NCBI GenBank assembly: GCA_964475205.1
Contig: CAYYVQ010000081.1
Span: 1 to 9,582, forward strand
Origin: CAYSRM01 sp964475205
Lineage (GTDB): Bacteria > Verrucomicrobiota > Kiritimatiellia > UBA8416 > CAYSRM01
Reading direction: 5' to 3'
Length of the DNA stretch: 9,582 nucleotides
In this document: positions 7,255 to 9,582 of the stretch, piece by piece
How the letters are laid out: every line of letters starts with the position of its first letter
How positions within the stretch are numbered: the first letter of the stretch is position 1
The notes under the pieces: model-generated
Databases searched by the model: none
What the model was told of the DNA's origin: nothing
Seen by the model: only the letters and a program-made list of their open reading frames with translations
Made by a program: the position numbers and the translations under genes

Positions 7255-8580
7255 CTATCGGGACCAACCTGCCGCATATTCAAAATCAGCAATGGCCACA
7301 AGATACTCGCGCAATGACTTGAGCCTGCCAAGCCGGGCTTCGCTTAGAGCCAGGCTACTCTCTTTGAGTTCAACCAGCGTAGTCAGACCTTCCTGATACC
7401 TGGCCGTTGCAATTCTAAACCCCTTGCGGGCAAGCGCAACATTGCCCTCGCTGGCTTCAAGGGCTTCGGCGGCATGCTCAAGATCAAGCAAGGCCCGCCT
7501 GACCTGAAGGCGCGCATCTTCATTTTTATCCTTCAGCATCACAACTGCCTTTGAAAGCCGAAGATTCTTTTCCCGTACCCTGGCTCTTTGCAGATTGGAA
7601 TCCCAGATATCCCAATTCAGCGAAATGCTCGCATTCCAGTGCCACTCCCACTCAGTGTCATACGTAGCAAATCTGTACGAATTCGCGCCACCATACAGTA
7701 AAGTTGCTTCAACCCTTGGCAGCAGTTTTCCCTTTGCGGCGCGGACATCCTGCCTCTGCAGGTCCTGCTGAACCCGCAGAGCGCTGATATCAGGACGCGT
7801 ATCAAGAACAGCCTCTATATTTATATTCGTATCCGGCCGGTCTAGCAACTCGTCCAGGCTTCCCGACAATTCAAGTTCGACTTCTCCCGCCTTTATCAAG
7901 TTACTGAACGTTTCCAGCGCGACTTCGTACTGATTCCTGGCGGATATCAGTTTCGGCTTCTCGTTAGCCAGACTCACACGACTGCTGATAACGTCAAACT
8001 CGGAAACAGTTCCTTCCTTAAACCTTTTTTGTGTCTGCTCCAGGGCTCGCGCCAACTGTTCAACGCTCTCTTCCCGAACGACAATCGTTTCTCTCGCAAG
8101 AATGACATCATAAAATCCTGTTTTCACACTGCGAACCAGTTTTCGTTCAGCGTCCTTCAGTTTTAACGTAGAATATTCTCTTGAATACCGGGCAGCCTCA
8201 ATACCGGCATCAACCACTCCTCCAGAATAGATAAGCTGGCTCAACGTAGCCTCAATAGAATAATTATCCAGCGTCCCTGCCTCTATAGACTGGTCGCCAA
8301 AAGACACAGTTTCAACTTCATCAAGTCTCCGATACTCTCCCGTAAGCCCAAGAGAAGGAAGAGCCTCGGCCTTCGCCTGTGTGATCTGCGATTCCGCGAT
8401 TTCAGCGTCTTTCAACGCCAGCCGGACGCTTGTGTTTCGTTCAAGCGCCATGTCGATACATTCATCAAGTGACAAAGGTTCACCCAGACACGGCGCACAG
8501 AACAAAAGTAGCATCACAACTCCTGCTGCAATCAGAGCAAAAATCCGGGTTCTAATCTCAGTATTGATTTTTATTTTCAT
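7255..8580 (-). CDS. TolC-family outer-membrane efflux protein
   Basis: 441 residues, a normal length for the family. It forms the trimeric outer-membrane channel of the tripartite pump. A basic N-terminus (MKIKINTEIRTR) and a hydrophobic core (about 13-28) form a signal peptide ending near APCLG-EPLSL. Neither Cys sits in a proper lipobox, so I expect a non-lipidated protein. LSLDECIDMALERNTSVRLA (36-55) is the typical opening of the OEP repeat. Long Ala/Glu/Arg-rich helices (about 140-225 and 330-430) with the beta-strand regions LDNYSIEATLSQLIYSGG and WEWHWNASISLNWDIWDS give the internal twofold repeat. Its ATG abuts the regulator stop (TAAATG), and no good Shine-Dalgarno is visible, so translation is probably coupled to the regulator. 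It is followed by the adaptor. Confidence 0.95.
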   Translation of the reverse strand: MKIKINTEIRTRIFALIAAGVVMLLLFCAPCLGEPLSLDECIDMALERNTSVRLALKDAEIAESQITQAKAEALPSLGLTGEYRRLDEVETVSFGDQSIEAGTLDNYSIEATLSQLIYSGGVVDAGIEAARYSREYSTLKLKDAERKLVRSVKTGFYDVILARETIVVREESVEQLARALEQTQKRFKEGTVSEFDVISSRVSLANEKPKLISARNQYEVALETFSNLIKAGEVELELSGSLDELLDRPDTNINIEAVLDTRPDISALRVQQDLQRQDVRAAKGKLLPRVEATLLYGGANSYRFATYDTEWEWHWNASISLNWDIWDSNLQRARVREKNLRLSKAVVMLKDKNEDARLQVRRALLDLEHAAEALEASEGNVALARKGFRIATARYQEGLTTLVELKESSLALSEARLGRLKSLREYLVAIADFEYAAGWSR

Positions 8581-9177
8581 TTATTTACAGATTCCGTTCA
8601 TAAAGATATCTACAGCCTGAGAGGCTATGGTGCGCGCCCTCGACTCGGGATATGGAGAGTCGGGCTTTTCATCTGCAATCAGCGGATGGTAAAGGATATA
8701 AGCCGAAAGCATCCCGAAAAACATCCAGGATGCACCCTCAAGGTCAAATTCCCGAAAGTCGCCCGCTTCGATCCCTTCTTTCGCAATGCGGAGGAAAAGA
8801 CCGTTTCGAAAAGCTACAGCTTCTTTTACATCATCAGTAAGTTTGGAACCTCCTCTCAGCAGCTCGGCAAATATGACCTTCAAGCCTGGATCCTTATGCA
8901 ACACGTGCACAGCATATTCTTCAAGCACCATCCTCAGCTTTTCGGGCGCGCTGTCCTGAGCAGAAACAATTTCCATCGCAAGACGCTTCATAGGTTCTAT
9001 CTTGCGCCTGACCAGCGCGGCATACAACTTGTCCTTTCCGCCAAAATGATACGTCACAGCGCCAAGATTAACCCCAGCCTCCCTGACAATATCCCTGACA
9101 GAGGTAGCAGCATAACCGCGCTCACAAAAAAGCCTGCCGGCCGCAATCAGAAGTTTTTCCGATGTATCCTCGCTCAC
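8581..9177 (-). CDS. TetR/AcrR family transcriptional regulator
   Basis: 198 residues from GTG 9177. The N-terminal DNA-binding domain reads KLLIAAGRLFCERGYAATS, then a helix-turn-helix SVRDIVREAGVNLGAVTYHF (about 26-45) and GGKDKLYAALV. The C-terminal two-thirds is a helical ligand and dimer domain, with EYAVHVLHKDPGLKVIFAELLRGG central and SWMFFGMLSAYILYHPLI near the end. As first gene of the efflux operon it is the likely local repressor, released by a pump substrate; the ligand is unknown. GTG 9177 is chosen because AGGGA lies five bases before it. A TTG at 9198 is in frame, but it has no ribosome site and lies inside the palindromic operator candidate. The stop TAA abuts the channel ATG. 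Confidence 0.93.
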   Translation of the reverse strand: MSEDTSEKLLIAAGRLFCERGYAATSVRDIVREAGVNLGAVTYHFGGKDKLYAALVRRKIEPMKRLAMEIVSAQDSAPEKLRMVLEEYAVHVLHKDPGLKVIFAELLRGGSKLTDDVKEAVAFRNGLFLRIAKEGIEAGDFREFDLEGASWMFFGMLSAYILYHPLIADEKPDSPYPESRARTIASQAVDIFMNGICK

Positions 9178-9182
9178 ACTAT

Positions 9183-9187
9183 TCCCT
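9183..9187 (-). promoter_or_regulatory. Ribosome binding site supporting the GTG start of the TetR-family gene
   Basis: Minus-strand AGGGA with a five-base spacer to GTG 9177. It is a moderate match only, but clearly better than anything upstream of the alternative TTG at 9198. Confidence 0.5.
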
Positions 9188-9194
9188 TTTTGTT

Positions 9195-9214
9195 TCAAAC
9201 GTTTGTATCAAACG
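9195..9214. promoter_or_regulatory. Candidate TetR-family operator with three CAAACG half-sites
   Basis: CAAACGTTTG (9196-9205) is a perfect ten-base palindrome. CGTTTG-TAT-CAAACG (9200-9214) is a perfect six-base inverted repeat with a three-base spacer, sharing the middle half-site. TCAAACG also recurs directly at 9195 and 9208, 13 bases apart. The cluster lies just upstream of the regulator start and covers its predicted -10 element, which is where a self-repressing TetR-family protein would bind. Binding is inferred. Confidence 0.65.
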
Positions 9215-9230
9215 ACGCATGCCAGGTCAA
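9202..9230 (-). promoter_or_regulatory. Predicted sigma70-type promoter of the efflux operon
   Basis: On the minus strand TTGACC (9230-9225, five of six to consensus) is followed by a 17-base spacer and TACAAA (9207-9202, four of six). Transcription would begin about 18-20 bases before the GTG of the regulator, enough for its ribosome site. The overlap with the inverted repeat supports repression by blocking polymerase. Confidence 0.5.
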
Positions 9231-9240
9231 GCCCTGTCCA

Positions 9241-9491
9241 ACTAAAAAGTCTCAGCCTGATCTGTCCCTCAACTCGTCAGACCCAGGGGGCGGGAATCGC
9301 TTACCTTTGTCAATTCTGCTGAAAAAACATGTCATTTGAGAAATGATAAAGGTGGAAGACCCGCTGCTGTTCATAATGGTAATCATGCTCGTAATCGTAA
9401 TCGATTAAAGCCAGCAAATTCGATTAGGATTTGGGAGAAACTTACTACTGATTATACTGATGAAGTATAAGAATGATGGATACAAAACAAA
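9241..9491. other. Non-coding stretch upstream of the efflux operon
   Basis: Stops occur often in all frames and I see no family motif. It is AT-rich toward the right and holds the GTAATC cluster. A TTGACA on the minus strand (9313-9308) has no -10 partner at a proper distance. The plus strand has a ten-codon ATG frame at 9376 made of the repeat itself, which I do not treat as a gene. Confidence 0.5.
9379..9407. repeat. Short GTAATC repeat cluster
   Basis: GTAATC occurs at 9379, 9391 and 9397, the last two in tandem as CGTAATCGTAATCGATTA (9390-9407). A related CGATTA follows at 9421. The unit is six bases with a degenerate copy in between. Function unknown; it is too short to be a CRISPR. 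Confidence 0.45.
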
Positions 9492-9535
9492 AATCCGTGG
9501 TTGTCCCCTCTTCGGGGGCTTAATTAACCCGGATT
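9480..9535 (-). terminator. Two-tier stem-loop with T-rich tail, likely intrinsic terminator of a gene beyond the right edge
   Basis: Outer stem AATCCG (9492-9497) with CGGATT (9530-9535), then GGTT (9499-9502) with AACC (9526-9529) across a bulged T. The inner stem is GTCCCC (9503-9508) with GGGGGC (9514-9519), including one G-T wobble, around a TCTTC loop. The other side has a six-base internal loop, TTAATT. On the minus strand the base of the stem runs directly into TTTGTTTTG, giving the U-rich tail of a rho-independent terminator. On the plus strand the nearest T run is about eight bases away, so minus-strand use is favoured. A non-terminating structured RNA element is the alternative. 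Confidence 0.55.
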
Positions 9536-9537
9536 GA

Positions 9538-9582
9538 TCACACTTTTTCGAGCAGAAACGGTTCAGAGTATTGGCAGTGTGG
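9538..9582 (-). CDS. Possible C-terminal tail of a minus-strand gene entering from the right edge
   Basis: One minus-strand frame reads PHCQYSEPFLLEKV and ends at TGA 9540-9538, just before the terminator-like stem-loop. The only support is an open frame of 14 codons and its position, so this is a weak call. No family is recognisable. Confidence 0.2.
   Translation of the reverse strand, partial: PHCQYSEPFLLEKV

Noticed and set aside
7187..7267. N-terminal extension of the adaptor to 7267
   Set aside because: It would overlap the channel gene and place 27 unrelated residues before a clear signal anchor that has its own ribosome site.
8686..9339. Plus-strand open frame of 217 codons opposite the regulator
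   Set aside because: It is antisense to the TetR-family gene and crosses its promoter, with no family motif; a shadow frame.
9379..9407. GTAATC cluster as a CRISPR array
   Set aside because: The unit is six bases, there are no spacers of constant length, and no cas gene is nearby.

Overview
The window is ordinary-density bacterial chromosome of roughly even GC content. It carries a complete drug-efflux-type operon with an outer-membrane channel of the TolC family, so the host is a diderm (Gram-negative-type) bacterium. The N-terminal peptidase U32 fragment, the metallophosphoesterase fused to a membrane helix and an exported beta-rich domain, and the sulfotransferase would fit an environmental lineage such as the Planctomycetota-Verrucomicrobiota-Lentisphaerota group. 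That placement is a guess from gene flavour, because there is no rRNA or marker gene here.

Layout. Positions 1-445 (minus strand) hold the N-terminal part of a peptidase U32 family gene that is out of frame at its 5' end and again near position 11. After a divergent intergenic stretch with a perfect 16-bp inverted repeat, two plus-strand genes follow: a cytoplasmic calcineurin-like phosphoesterase tethered to a predicted periplasmic beta-sandwich (566-2041), and a sulfotransferase-family protein (2065-2919). They are 23 bases apart and look co-transcribed.

From 9177 down to 2987 the minus strand carries a four-gene efflux operon in the order TetR/AcrR regulator, TolC-family outer-membrane factor, HlyD/AcrA-type adaptor and AcrB-type RND pump. 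Two junctions are directly abutting (TAA|ATG between regulator and channel, TAA|GTG between adaptor and pump). A promoter-like TTGACC-17-TACAAA lies just upstream of the regulator. Its -10 is covered by an inverted repeat, CGTTTG-TAT-CAAACG, with a third half-site next to it. This is the arrangement expected if the regulator represses its own operon and is released by a pump substrate.

Positions 9241-9582 contain no convincing complete gene. They hold a short GTAATC repeat cluster and, at 9492-9535, a two-tier stem-loop whose minus-strand side runs into a T-rich tail. It is best read as a terminator for a minus-strand gene lying beyond the right edge.

The most notable observations are: (1) the pump has Asn at all three positions corresponding to the AcrB proton-relay residues Asp407, Asp408 and Lys940; (2) the phosphoesterase has an unusual three-part architecture and is paired with a sulfotransferase; (3) the U32 fragment can only be read from a sensible start by a -1 shift on an A7 run that matches a slippery heptamer. 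I see no CRISPR array, insertion sequence or phage gene, and no clearly new defence or mobile system.
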